From positions 1 to 43,693 of the forward strand of contig LRTP01000367.1 of NCBI GenBank assembly GCA_001550305.1: DNA of 43,693 bases, in the 5' to 3' direction. The DNA is from Streptomyces diastatochromogenes (GTDB lineage: Bacteria > Actinomycetota > Actinomycetes > Streptomycetales > Streptomycetaceae). Every line of letters begins with the position of its first letter. The stretch's first letter is position 1. Position numbers and translations under genes: made by a program. Of this stretch, positions 34,483 through 42,745 are shown piece after piece. The notes under the pieces are model-generated. The model had not been told where the DNA came from. It worked only from the letters and a program-made list of their open reading frames with translations, and did no database searches.

Positions 34483-36285
34483 GACCCTGTTGCCCAATTG
34501 GTTCATGTGGCGAGTTCGAGGGCCGCGAGCCGGGAGGTTCTGGTCTGGGCGAGCGGGGTGCCGGTCCACCAGGCGTCGAGCCGGATCAAGTTGACTGCAG
34601 TGGCTGTCAGGACATGGCCGAGGTGTGTTTTGGCTAGGCCGCGATAGCGGGTGCGGCGCATACCGCCGACGGCGACGGCTTGGTGGATGGTTCCCTCAAC
34701 ACCGGCCCTGGTGGCGTAGCGTTCCTTCCATGCCTTGGTGGTCTGCTCGGCGCGGACGCGTTCGAGCAGGGCGTCTTGCCCTTGAGGCCGGACGGTGAGC
34801 TGTCGGCCGTACTGGGTGGAGCGGGTGCAATGGTCCCGGACGGGGCAGGGAGAGCAGGTCGTGGTCGCGAAGCGGATTCTGATCGCGTCGCGGCCGTTGT
34901 TGTCGAGGCCGACTGTCCAGTAGCGGCTGGTCCGGCCGGACGGACAAGTGGCGTTCCTTTCCTGCCAGTTGATGGTGAAGGCGGACTTGCCGAACCCGGC
35001 GGACCTGATCTGTTGCGGGGTACTGTTCGGCCGGACCGGTGCGACCACACAGATTTCGCGTTCGACAGGGGCGGTCAGCAGGAGTTCGGCGGAGGAGTAT
35101 CCCGAGTCCAGGAGGTGTTCGGCGGGCTTGAGGCTCTTGGTGGTGAGGGCGTCGTGCACTGCGTCGACGACGGTGGCGTCGTTCGCGGTGGCATCGGTAG
35201 TCACCACGTGGGTGATCAGATGCGGCTGCCCGGAGCCGGTGCAGTCCTCGCTCAAGTGGACCTTGTAGCCGGTCCAGGCCGAGCCGCGCTTGTGTGAATA
35301 CCGGGCCTGGGGATCGTACGGCGAGGCGATCAGCGCTCTGCCCGGCGGGAGATCGTCCTTGCCTCGCCAGCCCACCTCCTGCACTCCGTCGGTGACGGTG
35401 CGTGTGAACTGCTGGATCCAGACCGTCCGCAGCACGGTCACCGCGGGGATCTCGCGCAGCCATGTCGGTGCCGTGGAAGTGTGTACGGCTTCGAGTAAAC
35501 GGTAGCCGTCGGCAGCAATCTGCTGGGCCAGCCGGTCGCGTTCAGACCGTTCGGAGGGCAGCCGGTAGGCATCGGTCCTGGCGCCGTAGCGCTTCTGCCA
35601 TGCCGGGTCCATCCAGCTCACGAGCCACTGCGCACTGGCCGCGGACAGTGCTTCCAGGCAGGCCCGGAGCGTCTCGCCGATGAACTCCAACCGGTTCAAG
35701 CGCCGGACGGCCGCCAAGACGTGAGTGGAGTCGGTGCGCTGCCGCCCTCCGGCGCTGACCAGGCCCTGACCGGCCAGGCGCTCCAGCAGCAGGTCCAGCA
35801 CCCGCTCCTCCAGGCCGTGGTCCAGCAGCCGTTGCCGGAACCCGGTCAGCACCGTGAAGTCGAAGCCGGGATCGGTGAGCTCCAGTCCCAGCAGGTACTT
35901 CACGTCGATCCTGGCCCGCACCGCGTGCGCTGCCTGTCGGTCCGTCAGGTTCTCAACGAATTGCAGCACGCTTACCAGGGCGAGCTGTCCGGGCGAGATG
36001 CCAGGCCGGCCGCGGCCTCCGAACGCCTCGCGGAACTCCTCGTTCGAGAAGACTGACCCGAGTTGGTCACGGATCCGCATTGCAAGACACCCCTTCGGGA
36101 ACGCAGCATGTGCGACCGCACTCGTTCCATCCGGAACACCGACAGAAGCTGATCCCATCGACACAGCCGCCACCCCCTGTCGTAGGGCGACCCCATTCAC
36201 GCGCCCCTGACCAGCAGGATCCGTCTCGCCGCCTGCCTCCGACCGAGTGATCGACGCAAATTCCCTCGAATTGGGCAACAGGGTC
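34483..36285 (-). mobile_element. IS1182-family insertion sequence
   Basis: 1803 bp with perfect 17-base terminal inverted repeats (GACCCTGTTGCCCAATT / AATTGGGCAACAGGGTC) and a 7-base target duplication TCTCGAT on both sides (34476-34482, 36286-36292). It encodes one full-length transposase. Inserted into orfB of the IS3-family element. Confidence 0.9.
34503..36158 (-). CDS. IS1182-family DDE transposase
   Basis: 551 aa from ATG 36158. The usual N-terminal block is present (VAHAAFPKGCLAMRIRDQLG, FEDxQF-like FSNEEFREAF), as are GRPGISPGQLALVSVLQFVE, DSTHVLAAVRRLNRL, the catalytic-region HLITHVVTTDATANDATVVD and HLLDSGYSSAELL, the Cys cluster TTTCSPCPVRDHCTRS, and the final RATRAGVEGTIHQAV-like AGVEGTIHQAVAVGGMRRTR with the catalytic Glu. 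No disruption is visible, so the element may still be active. Confidence 0.93.
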   Translation of the reverse strand: MGSASVGVPDGTSAVAHAAFPKGCLAMRIRDQLGSVFSNEEFREAFGGRGRPGISPGQLALVSVLQFVENLTDRQAAHAVRARIDVKYLLGLELTDPGFDFTVLTGFRQRLLDHGLEERVLDLLLERLAGQGLVSAGGRQRTDSTHVLAAVRRLNRLEFIGETLRACLEALSAASAQWLVSWMDPAWQKRYGARTDAYRLPSERSERDRLAQQIAADGYRLLEAVHTSTAPTWLREIPAVTVLRTVWIQQFTRTVTDGVQEVGWRGKDDLPPGRALIASPYDPQARYSHKRGSAWTGYKVHLSEDCTGSGQPHLITHVVTTDATANDATVVDAVHDALTTKSLKPAEHLLDSGYSSAELLLTAPVEREICVVAPVRPNSTPQQIRSAGFGKSAFTINWQERNATCPSGRTSRYWTVGLDNNGRDAIRIRFATTTCSPCPVRDHCTRSTQYGRQLTVRPQGQDALLERVRAEQTTKAWKERYATRAGVEGTIHQAVAVGGMRRTRYRGLAKTHLGHVLTATAVNLIRLDAWWTGTPLAQTRTSRLAALELAT

Positions 36286-36485
36286 TCTCGATGAACTCGA
36301 AGATCGCGTTGGCTAGTTCGACCCGGGTCTTCCACCGCTTGCGGTTGAGCAGCTCGATCTGCATCGAGGACCAGAACGACTCCATCATCGCGTTGTCCAG
36401 GCCGTCCCCGACGGTGCCGAACGACGGCAGAAGGCCGGCGGAGCGGATCCGCTCCCCGAAGACCCAGGAGGTGAACTGGGCGAGT

Positions 36486-36582
36486 TCAACCAGTCGTTGC
36501 AACACCGGGCTGTTGCAGCGAGCGTAGCTGTTCTTCGAAGGCCTCGGCCGACGTCCGCCAACCCAGGACTTTGCGGGGCCGG
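36486..36582 (-). other. IS30-like C-terminal tail embedded in orfB
   Basis: Encodes RPRKVLGWRTSAEAFEEQLR then SLQQPGVATTG and a stop. This is the C-terminal signature of IS30-family transposases (RPRKTLGW-x-TPAEA), not of IS3 orfB. It sits exactly where the IS3 HSD motif region should be, so it looks like a mosaic produced by recombination at the shared RNRP residues. Confidence 0.5.
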
Positions 36583-37106
36583 TTGCGGATGGCCATGTCC
36601 AACGCGTTGACCACGAGGGTGGAGTCCTGCCTTGAGTCGATGGACCAGCCCACGATCCTGCGGCTGAAAGCGTCCAGGACCGCTGCGCGGTAGACCCACC
36701 CTTCCCTGTTGCGGTGCTGCGTGGTGTCGGTGACCCACAGCTCGTCGGGATGTAACCGATGGAACTTGCGATTGACCGGGTCCTCGGCGGTGACGATGCC
36801 ACACAGGCGCTTCACGCGCACCGGTCCGGGCAAGCCGTGGATCCCGGCCTGCGCCATCAGCACCGACACGGTCCTGGAGCAGACCCGGATGCCCATGCCC
36901 ATGGTGAGCTCGGCGTGGACACGGCGGTAGTCGTAGGTGCCACGGGAGGCGACGTTGGACCTCCCGGATCAGCCCGGTCAGCCGGTCCTGCCGTAGCTGC
37001 CGCGGTGTGGTCGGTGTGCGCTTGTGCTTGTAGTAGTTCTGCCGGGCGACTCTAAGGATCCGGCAGCACGTGTCGACCGGTGCCTTGGCATCGACGAGTC
37101 GGTCGA

Positions 37107-37403
37107 TCACCGGGTAGAGCCTTTTGGGCGGGGCTTGTCCTCACCGAGGAACTTCGCCGCCTGTCGGACGATCCCCAGCTCGGTCTCCAGCTCACGGAGA
37201 CGCCGGCGAGCGGCCCGCAACTCAGCAGACTCGCTCGACGGCGTTCCCGGTCGCCACCCGTTGTCGATGTCGTCTTGCCGCAACCACTTCGACAACGTGA
37301 CGGGATGGATGCCGAGCTCGACCGCGGTCTGCTTGGCCTGCTTGCCGGCGCGGACCAGCGCGATGGCACGCGCCCGGAACTCCGGAGGATAGGGACGAGG
37401 CAT
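37107..37403 (-). CDS. IS3-family orfA (HTH)
   Basis: 98 aa; ATG 37403 with GGAGGATAGGGACGAGGC upstream. HTH of the transposase_8 type: PPEFRARAIALVRAGKQAKQ, then ELGIHPVTLSKWLRQDD, followed by a leucine-zipper region ELRAARRRLRELETELGIVR. It overlaps orfB by 4 bases, as expected for programmed frameshifting or coupling. It looks intact, although orfB is destroyed. Confidence 0.9.
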   Translation of the reverse strand: MPRPYPPEFRARAIALVRAGKQAKQTAVELGIHPVTLSKWLRQDDIDNGWRPGTPSSESAELRAARRRLRELETELGIVRQAAKFLGEDKPRPKGSTR

Positions 37404-37447
37404 GACTGCCAGCCTTCCGTGAAGGACTGTCAGCCAGCCAGCAGAAC

Positions 37448-37474
37448 TGGAACCCAGGACGTGGGGCAGGTCAA
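37448..37474. repeat. Right IS-type inverted repeat
   Basis: Inverted partner of 33124-33150: ends GTGGGGCAGGTCAA and is preceded by ACTGGAACCCA. It lies 45 bases upstream of the orfA start, as expected for the IS3 left tip. Confidence 0.75.
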
Positions 37475-37774
37475 CCTGTCACCCAAACCTGCAGCAGACC
37501 CGAACGTGCGGTCGACGTTCTGGTCGAGCGACGCGCCCCTCTCGAGCTGACGCACGGCTCACGATCTTGGCCGCAGTCGCCCCGAATCTTGTCCAGATCA
37601 CGGAACTGGCCGCGGCGGTCGCTCGGGCTGTTGAGTAGCCCATAAGAGGGCGCCCCGGCTAGGACGTCGAACAACAGCCAGCCAACGTCTTGTTACCGCC
37701 TGTTGCCGATCAAGCACCAGCGATAGCCTGCCCTGTGCCCTGTACGGCACAACCGGCGGTACGCGAGGGGGATC
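37475..37774. other. Presumed promoter region of the NACHT operon
   Basis: 300 bases without a supported gene, from the IS end to the methyltransferase start. The first 35 bases (CCTGTCACCCAAAC then CTGCAGCAGACCC) resemble the sequence just outside the left IS end. No clear promoter motif seen. Confidence 0.4.
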
Positions 37775-38551
37775 GTGGAGGGGCGCGACGCGCGAGGGCA
37801 CTACGAGGAGTTGGCGGCCGAGTACGACGAGCACTGGGTCTATGGCCCGGACTACATTCCCTGGATGTCCGGCCGGATCACGGAGGTACTGCGGCTTGGC
37901 CCCACGGACCGGATCGCCGACATCGGCTCGGGTACCGGCCTGTTCGCCAGGGAAGTGGCCAAGCAGCTCCAGCCCCGCCATCCCATTCTGTGCGTCGATC
38001 CATCCGAAGCGATGCTCGGTCAGCTCGGGACGCCCCGTCCGGGCGACCTGACACCGATCATTGCTTCCGCCGAGGACATCGCCGAAGGACGTACGCGACT
38101 GCCGTATGAACAGCTCGATGCGATGTGGCTGAAGGAGTCGGTGCATCACGTGGCCGATCCGGCGCACACGCTTTGCGGCCTAGCCGACCGGCTGGCGCCC
38201 GGAGGCCGGCTGCTGGTGGTGATGCTGCCGGCCACCATCCAGTACCCGCTGTTCAAGGCGGCCATCGCGCGCTTCGAGGAGCTTCAGCCGGACCCGGCCG
38301 TTATCGAGAGGCACTTGCGAGCTGCCGGGCTGGAAGCCGGTCTCAGCTATGTCGAGCATGAGCTGCGCATCGACCGGGACAAGTACCTCGGCATGGTACG
38401 TGCCCGCTACATGTCCCTGCTCTCCACCTTCAGCGACAGCGAGATCGACAAGGGCATCGAAGAGATGCGAGTCGCTCATCCGGAGCCCGTGCTGGTGTTT
38501 CCGGACCGGTTCGCGTTCGTCCTCGGCCGACGAGATGGGGAGTCTGCGTGA
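37775..38551 (+). CDS. Class I SAM methyltransferase, first gene of NACHT operon
   Basis: 258 aa; GTG 37775 with GGGGGAT upstream. SAM motif I is IADIGSGTGLFAREVAKQL (about 48-66), motif II ILCVDPSEAML, motif IV-like LDAMWLKESVHHV, and post-motif LAPGGRLLVVMLPA. The C-terminal third has a helical substrate lid. No substrate can be named; size and pattern fit small-molecule or UbiE-type enzymes. Its stop overlaps the STAND gene by GTGA, so the two are translationally coupled and probably function together. The enzyme may make a modified signal or mark self. Confidence 0.85.
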   Translation: MEGRDARGHYEELAAEYDEHWVYGPDYIPWMSGRITEVLRLGPTDRIADIGSGTGLFAREVAKQLQPRHPILCVDPSEAMLGQLGTPRPGDLTPIIASAEDIAEGRTRLPYEQLDAMWLKESVHHVADPAHTLCGLADRLAPGGRLLVVMLPATIQYPLFKAAIARFEELQPDPAVIERHLRAAGLEAGLSYVEHELRIDRDKYLGMVRARYMSLLSTFSDSEIDKGIEEMRVAHPEPVLVFPDRFAFVLGRRDGESA

Positions 38552-41202
38552 GCACCATGGTCGATGAACGGCTGCGGCGACTGCGGAGTGAACTCGACGA
38601 CCACACGCGGATCGCCGATCGGCTGGGGCTTGATCTGGAACGGCCGTTACGGTCACTCAACGACGGCTATCCCGAGAACGCGGTCGCCCTGGTCGGGAAG
38701 CTGACCGAGAAGCTGCTCAAGGAACTGTGGCGTCACCACGAGGTCGAGGGCGACCCTTCGACGAAGGCCCTGAACGACCTGGTCAAGCGTTGCCGTCCGT
38801 ACATCCGCAGCAGCACGGTTCTGGATGCGCTCGAAGACATTCGACGGCTCCGCAACCGGTCCACGCACGACGGGTACGACATATGTGACGAGGACGGGCT
38901 GCTGGCGGTCCGCAGGCTCGTGGACGTGCTGGTCTGGTTCACCGACACCGGGAGTGCGGCCCTTCTCGGCGGTGAGCCGGACATGGTGCCCGAGGTGGCG
39001 CGCCGTTGCGAGTTCCTTGCGGGGCTGTACGTCACCCTCGGCTACCGGCAGGCGAAGCGGTTCGTCCTCAGTCCGGACACTGTCTACCAGCTGTTCTGCC
39101 GCGAGTCGGGGATGCGGCTGGAATATGTGGAGTTGATGCTGTCCAGGGACGCCGACGACCTGGGTACCGTCCTTGCCGCCAGTGGTGGGGAGCTGTTGCG
39201 TACCCGCCTGCCCAAGCTCACCCGGTTCGTCGTCCTGGACAACGACGGCGGTGCGGGACCCGGCGCACTCCATCACATGTTGGGGCTGGACTTCCGCATC
39301 GTGAGGTACGACGGTTTCGTCGACACCCTCGTCAATCTCGACACCCACCTCGCCGATCTCACCTCCGCCGCCAACCCGGACGAGCCGAGTGCCGCTGTTG
39401 CCGCGGCGGCATTGACCACCGAGCCTCGCACCGGCGAGTCGAAGATGGAGCAGTCCGGCGACGCGGCGGAGCTCCTGACACGCCTGGCGCACGGCAGTGC
39501 GAACGTCCTGGTCACCGGTCGCCCGGGGAGCGGCAAGAGCACCCTCCTGCGCTCGCTGGCCGTCAACCCGGCGATCCGCCGCTTCCGCTTCTACTTCGAC
39601 CTCGGTCTCAAACCGAAGGGCGAACCGTTCTCCGAGTACGCGGCCCGTCTCCTCGCGCCGGCCATGGCGTCGGACCGCTCGCGCGCTTACGAACTCTTCC
39701 TCTACCTCATCCGTTCCGGGACCGCACTGTGCGTGCTCGATGCCGTGGACGAGGGCGTCGAGGAGTCAAGTCCTGCCGGATTCCTGCGTCTCTTTACCGA
39801 TCTCGCGGCCGTGCTGTCCGCCGAATCTGCGGTGGTCATGAGTTCACGAGTGTCCTTCCTCGCGGACTCGCCCCAGATCCGTCAGCTGCTGGACAGCGGC
39901 GCGGGTCGCTCCGAGCAGCTGGTCGAGCAGATGTACGCGAACGGCGTCGATCCGTCACGGGTGCCGCACTTCCACGTCGTACGCCTGGCGGAACCCGAGG
40001 AAACCCTTCTCGAGAAGCGCCTCACCACTGCGCTGGACCTTCCCGCGGGGAAGCCGCTCGCGGACATCCTCGGCGCTCACATCACGCGGACGCTGGCCGA
40101 GCGTGGGCAGCCCGACCTGGAGCAGCGGCTGCCCGCCACATTCGGACATGCTTTCCTCACCGACCGCACCGTGTTCTCCCTCCTCGACATACACCGGCAG
40201 TTGGGGGCCAAGACATTCCTGGACGGACGCCTCGATCTCGACGCCTGCGTCATTGCTCCGCTGCTGCGGCCCGCCGGGACCGATCACGTCGCCTTCGTGC
40301 ACACGGCATACCAGGAACTTCTGGCTGCCAGGTTTCTCGTCGAGGCGGAGAACCGGAATCTGGCAGCGGACCTTCCTGGCGGCGGCTTCCTCACCGAGCA
40401 GGTGCGCGCGTTCCTGGCCGGAATGCCCGGCGACCGGGAGAGGGACGACTGCGTGCTGCCCGCCGGGGCGTACCTGGTCGGTCCGGCCGAACGGCTGCTG
40501 ATCCGCCGCGTCGAGCGTCCCGTACGCTTCGACCGGCATGCCGTGACCGTCGCACGCTACCGCCGCTTCCTCGACGCCCTCGACGCGGACGGCACCTCGC
40601 AGTGGGACCATCCCGACCAGCCGGCCGACGTCACACACCGCCCCTGGACCGACCGGCTGCGGCAGCCCGACTACTACGAGAATCCGCGCTACGACGCCCA
40701 CCCCGCCATCTGCGTCAACTGGTGGAGCGCGTACGCCTTCGCCACGTTCGAAGGCAAGCGGCTGCCAACCTCCCTCGAGTGGGAGGCCGCCGCGCGTGGC
40801 ACCGGCGGACGCCTTTTCCCCTGGGGCGACGCACCCGACAGCACCCGTGTCAACTGCGCCGACACATGGGTCGGACGTCCTGTCGTGACGTATCAGGCGT
40901 GGTACCGGGACTTCGCAGGCGACGCCGTTCGACGGGCGGGGGCGACACCCGTCGACGAACGGCCGGGCAACCGCTCCTCGTTCGGCGTCCTCGACATGGT
41001 GGGCAACTGCTGGGAATGGACATCCACCAGCCTGGACGATCCCGGCGAGGCCGTCATCTGCGGTGGCAGCTACGACAACCCGATGCGGGCGGTGCAGACC
41101 AGCAGCAAGGGCATCTACCGGAAGCGCGGCGGGAGCAACGCGGTCGGCTTCCGGTGCGTGCAGGACCTCGACACGTCCGGGACAGAGGAGGCGACGGCAT
41201 GA
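38548..41202 (+). CDS. HEPN-NACHT-FGE/SUMF1 STAND ATPase
   Basis: 884 aa. Residues about 1-135 are a helical HEPN-like (DUF4145-like) domain with RNRSTH (R102-x4-H107), the ribonuclease motif. About 140-290 is an alpha/beta region I cannot name. The NACHT ATPase follows: Walker A GRPGSGKST (324-332), Walker B CVLDAVDEG (D398, D401-E402), and a sensor-like VVMSSRVSFL. A winged-helix/helical region ends near 625. About 635-880 is an FGE-sulfatase (SUMF1, C-type-lectin fold) domain: LPAGAYLVGP, VNWWSAYAFATFEGKRLPTS, EWEAAARGTGGRLFPWGD, VGNCWEWTSTS, AVGFRCVQD. The order effector-switch-sensor fits STAND defence proteins; function inferred. Confidence 0.87.
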   Translation: MSTMVDERLRRLRSELDDHTRIADRLGLDLERPLRSLNDGYPENAVALVGKLTEKLLKELWRHHEVEGDPSTKALNDLVKRCRPYIRSSTVLDALEDIRRLRNRSTHDGYDICDEDGLLAVRRLVDVLVWFTDTGSAALLGGEPDMVPEVARRCEFLAGLYVTLGYRQAKRFVLSPDTVYQLFCRESGMRLEYVELMLSRDADDLGTVLAASGGELLRTRLPKLTRFVVLDNDGGAGPGALHHMLGLDFRIVRYDGFVDTLVNLDTHLADLTSAANPDEPSAAVAAAALTTEPRTGESKMEQSGDAAELLTRLAHGSANVLVTGRPGSGKSTLLRSLAVNPAIRRFRFYFDLGLKPKGEPFSEYAARLLAPAMASDRSRAYELFLYLIRSGTALCVLDAVDEGVEESSPAGFLRLFTDLAAVLSAESAVVMSSRVSFLADSPQIRQLLDSGAGRSEQLVEQMYANGVDPSRVPHFHVVRLAEPEETLLEKRLTTALDLPAGKPLADILGAHITRTLAERGQPDLEQRLPATFGHAFLTDRTVFSLLDIHRQLGAKTFLDGRLDLDACVIAPLLRPAGTDHVAFVHTAYQELLAARFLVEAENRNLAADLPGGGFLTEQVRAFLAGMPGDRERDDCVLPAGAYLVGPAERLLIRRVERPVRFDRHAVTVARYRRFLDALDADGTSQWDHPDQPADVTHRPWTDRLRQPDYYENPRYDAHPAICVNWWSAYAFATFEGKRLPTSLEWEAAARGTGGRLFPWGDAPDSTRVNCADTWVGRPVVTYQAWYRDFAGDAVRRAGATPVDERPGNRSSFGVLDMVGNCWEWTSTSLDDPGEAVICGGSYDNPMRAVQTSSKGIYRKRGGSNAVGFRCVQDLDTSGTEEATA

Positions 41203-41465
41203 GCGTCGGCGGGCCGCGTCACGGAACCATTGTGGACAGGCGTCCGAATGGCGGCGGGCTGAGCGGTGCGCTCGGCTCCTATGTCGTTCGGGACGAAGAG
41301 GATGAGCGGTACTACAGCTTCGACTACCGACAGATCGTGACCGAGGGGTTCCGGACCATCCGCACGGGCGAACGCGTCCGCTTCCATGTCAGCGTCGAAA
41401 GCCCCGACCGGGCGGAGTTCGTCATTCGCCTCGACCAGCCCGACCCAGCCGAGTTCTACCGGTGA
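41199..41465 (+). CDS. Cold-shock-like OB-fold small protein
   Basis: 88 aa; ATG 41199 overlaps the STAND stop (ATGA). The pattern GTIVDRRPNGGG, YVVRDEEDERYYSFDYRQIV, GERVRFHVSVES and AEFVIRLD follows the strand order of cold-shock/S1-type OB folds (G-x-I ... YFh ... G-x-x-V-x-F ... A-x-x-V). The aromatic RNA-binding residues are only partly conserved. It may bind RNA or act as an adaptor to the STAND protein. Its stop overlaps the next start by GTGA. Confidence 0.65.
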   Translation: MSVGGPRHGTIVDRRPNGGGLSGALGSYVVRDEEDERYYSFDYRQIVTEGFRTIRTGERVRFHVSVESPDRAEFVIRLDQPDPAEFYR

Positions 41466-42745
41466 CCACCTACGGAGTTCCGGCGCTCGAGAACGTCATA
41501 GGGGCGCGCCAGGAGCTGACCGTCGTCCTGCCGGTACGGCTGCTACGCGTCCCCCGCTGGCCCGAAGGTCCCTTCCCGTTCGAGCTGGGCAACCGCCGGA
41601 CCGACGCCCAGACCCGGTCCACCTACTTCGCCCCCGCCTCCGCCCGCGCACTGTACGGGGCACCCGGACGGCCGCGGCGCTGGCACCTCCAGCTGGACGT
41701 CAAACACGACGGACTGCACCTGATGGGCCTGGAACTTCTCCGCGCGGCCACCGCCCGCAATCCCGAACACGCCCTCGTTGTCATGCACTTGAGTGTGGAA
41801 AGACCGCTGCTGCCCATACTGCGGGCCCTGGCCGGGCGGCGGCCGAACCCCGCCGACGAGCTGCTCACCGGGCCCTTCGACCCGGCCGGCCTTCTCGCCG
41901 GCATCGCCGAGGTCCGCGACCCCGACACGCCATTCGCCACAGCCCATCCCTACACCATCGCCTTCATGACCCCCACGGCGCGCCACACTCCCGCCCTCCG
42001 AGCCGGCCTCGAAGGAGCACTGCCCGCCACCGCGGACCGCTGGCTGTGGCAACTGGCGTCACGCTCCACACCGGAGGACTTCCCCCTCCCTCCGGAGACC
42101 GCCGGAGAACAACTCAAGGACGCCGTAAGAATCTCAGCGGACTGGAGCGCCCTGGTGCTGCGTCAAGGGGCCGCCTTCCTCGGACACCGGCCCGACATCG
42201 GTGCGGGCGACTTCTTCGAATTTGGCGCGCTGCACTCGCGAACTGTCTATCTCGACGCCCTACTCCTCGGCTCGCTCCAGCGCGACCACATCGACGAACT
42301 CACCGACGAACTCTCCGAAGTGTTCAACTCCCCACAGCTGGCCCGCCGCGTCGCCACGCTGGAGCGGAACATCGCCGTCTTCCGCAGCACCTACTGGCGA
42401 CAGCACCTCACCGCACACGGCACGGCCAACGACCTGCTGCTCGCCTTCCAGAACCAGCACCGGCTACCCGCACGATTCGACGAAATCCTGGCCGAAGCAG
42501 CTGACTACAGCAGGCTCGTACAGACCCAGGACAGCCAGCAGATCAGCGGAGCCCTCGGCGTCCTCACCATTCTCGGCCTGCCACTCGGTACGGCCCTCAG
42601 CATCCTGCAAGTCCTCGACGACCACGCCACGGCACACCTGCTCATCTCGCTCGCAGTGTCGGTCGCTGCTACTGCTGCAGCCCTCACCACGCGGTACGGG
42701 CGCCTTGTCCTGTCATCCCTGCGGGGCGGGGATGACAAGGCGTAG
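41462..42745 (+). CDS. Two-TM membrane protein of the NACHT operon
   Basis: 427 aa; GTG 41462. The N-terminal 210 residues are alpha/beta (ELTVVLPVRLLRVPRWPEGP, LALVVMHLSVERPLL). Residues about 215-355 are long helices (YLDALLLGSLQRDHIDELTD, LARRVATLERNIAVFRSTYW), and two C-terminal membrane helices follow at about 360-383 (GALGVLTILGLPLGTALSIL) and 388-410 (LLISLAVSVAATAAAL). This layout resembles CorA-like proteins, but the GMN motif is not seen. As last gene of the coupled operon, it could be a membrane effector or a sensor anchor. Family not recognised. Confidence 0.75.
   Translation: MTTYGVPALENVIGARQELTVVLPVRLLRVPRWPEGPFPFELGNRRTDAQTRSTYFAPASARALYGAPGRPRRWHLQLDVKHDGLHLMGLELLRAATARNPEHALVVMHLSVERPLLPILRALAGRRPNPADELLTGPFDPAGLLAGIAEVRDPDTPFATAHPYTIAFMTPTARHTPALRAGLEGALPATADRWLWQLASRSTPEDFPLPPETAGEQLKDAVRISADWSALVLRQGAAFLGHRPDIGAGDFFEFGALHSRTVYLDALLLGSLQRDHIDELTDELSEVFNSPQLARRVATLERNIAVFRSTYWRQHLTAHGTANDLLLAFQNQHRLPARFDEILAEAADYSRLVQTQDSQQISGALGVLTILGLPLGTALSILQVLDDHATAHLLISLAVSVAATAAALTTRYGRLVLSSLRGGDDKA

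Larger units (their letters stand above)
34417..37110 (-). pseudogene. IS3-family orfB transposase, frameshifted and split by IS1182 element
   Basis: Start region at 37110 (MIDRLVDAKAPVDTCCRILR). A frameshift near 36955 is followed by the rve integrase core LWVTDTTQHRNREGWVYRAA and VLDAFSRRIVGWSID. A block at 36486-36582 in place of the expected HSD segment reads as an IS30-type tail. The frame resumes as QFTSWVFGERIRSAG, DNAMMESFWSSMQIELL and ELANAIFEFIE, and is then cut at 36286 by the IS1182 element. It continues beyond it at 34482 with IFYNRQRRHSALGYRTPIE and a TAA at 34417. Removing the insert plus one target repeat rejoins FEFIE to IFYN exactly. Not functional. Confidence 0.88.
33124..37474. 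mobile_element. Transposon nest bracketed by inverted IS ends
   Basis: TTGACCTGCCCCAC at 33124-33137 and its exact complement at 37461-37474 face each other, and similarity continues inward (TGGG, TCCAGT) and outward (GGGTGACA, GTCTGCTGCA) for about 55 bases in total. Between them lie a DsbA-like lipoprotein gene and a decayed IS3-family element with an IS1182-family insertion. The right end fits the IS3 element's orfA side. The left end lies 1.3 kb past orfB, so the unit may be composite or rearranged. Confidence 0.6.

Noticed and set aside
37471..37674. Short minus-strand frame downstream of the IS end
   Set aside because: No ribosome site, no family signal, and it crosses the IS tip.
39006..41465. 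819-codon frame overlapping the STAND gene
   Set aside because: Only its last 88 codons (from ATG 41199) are real, as the cold-shock-like protein; the rest is a shadow of the NACHT gene.
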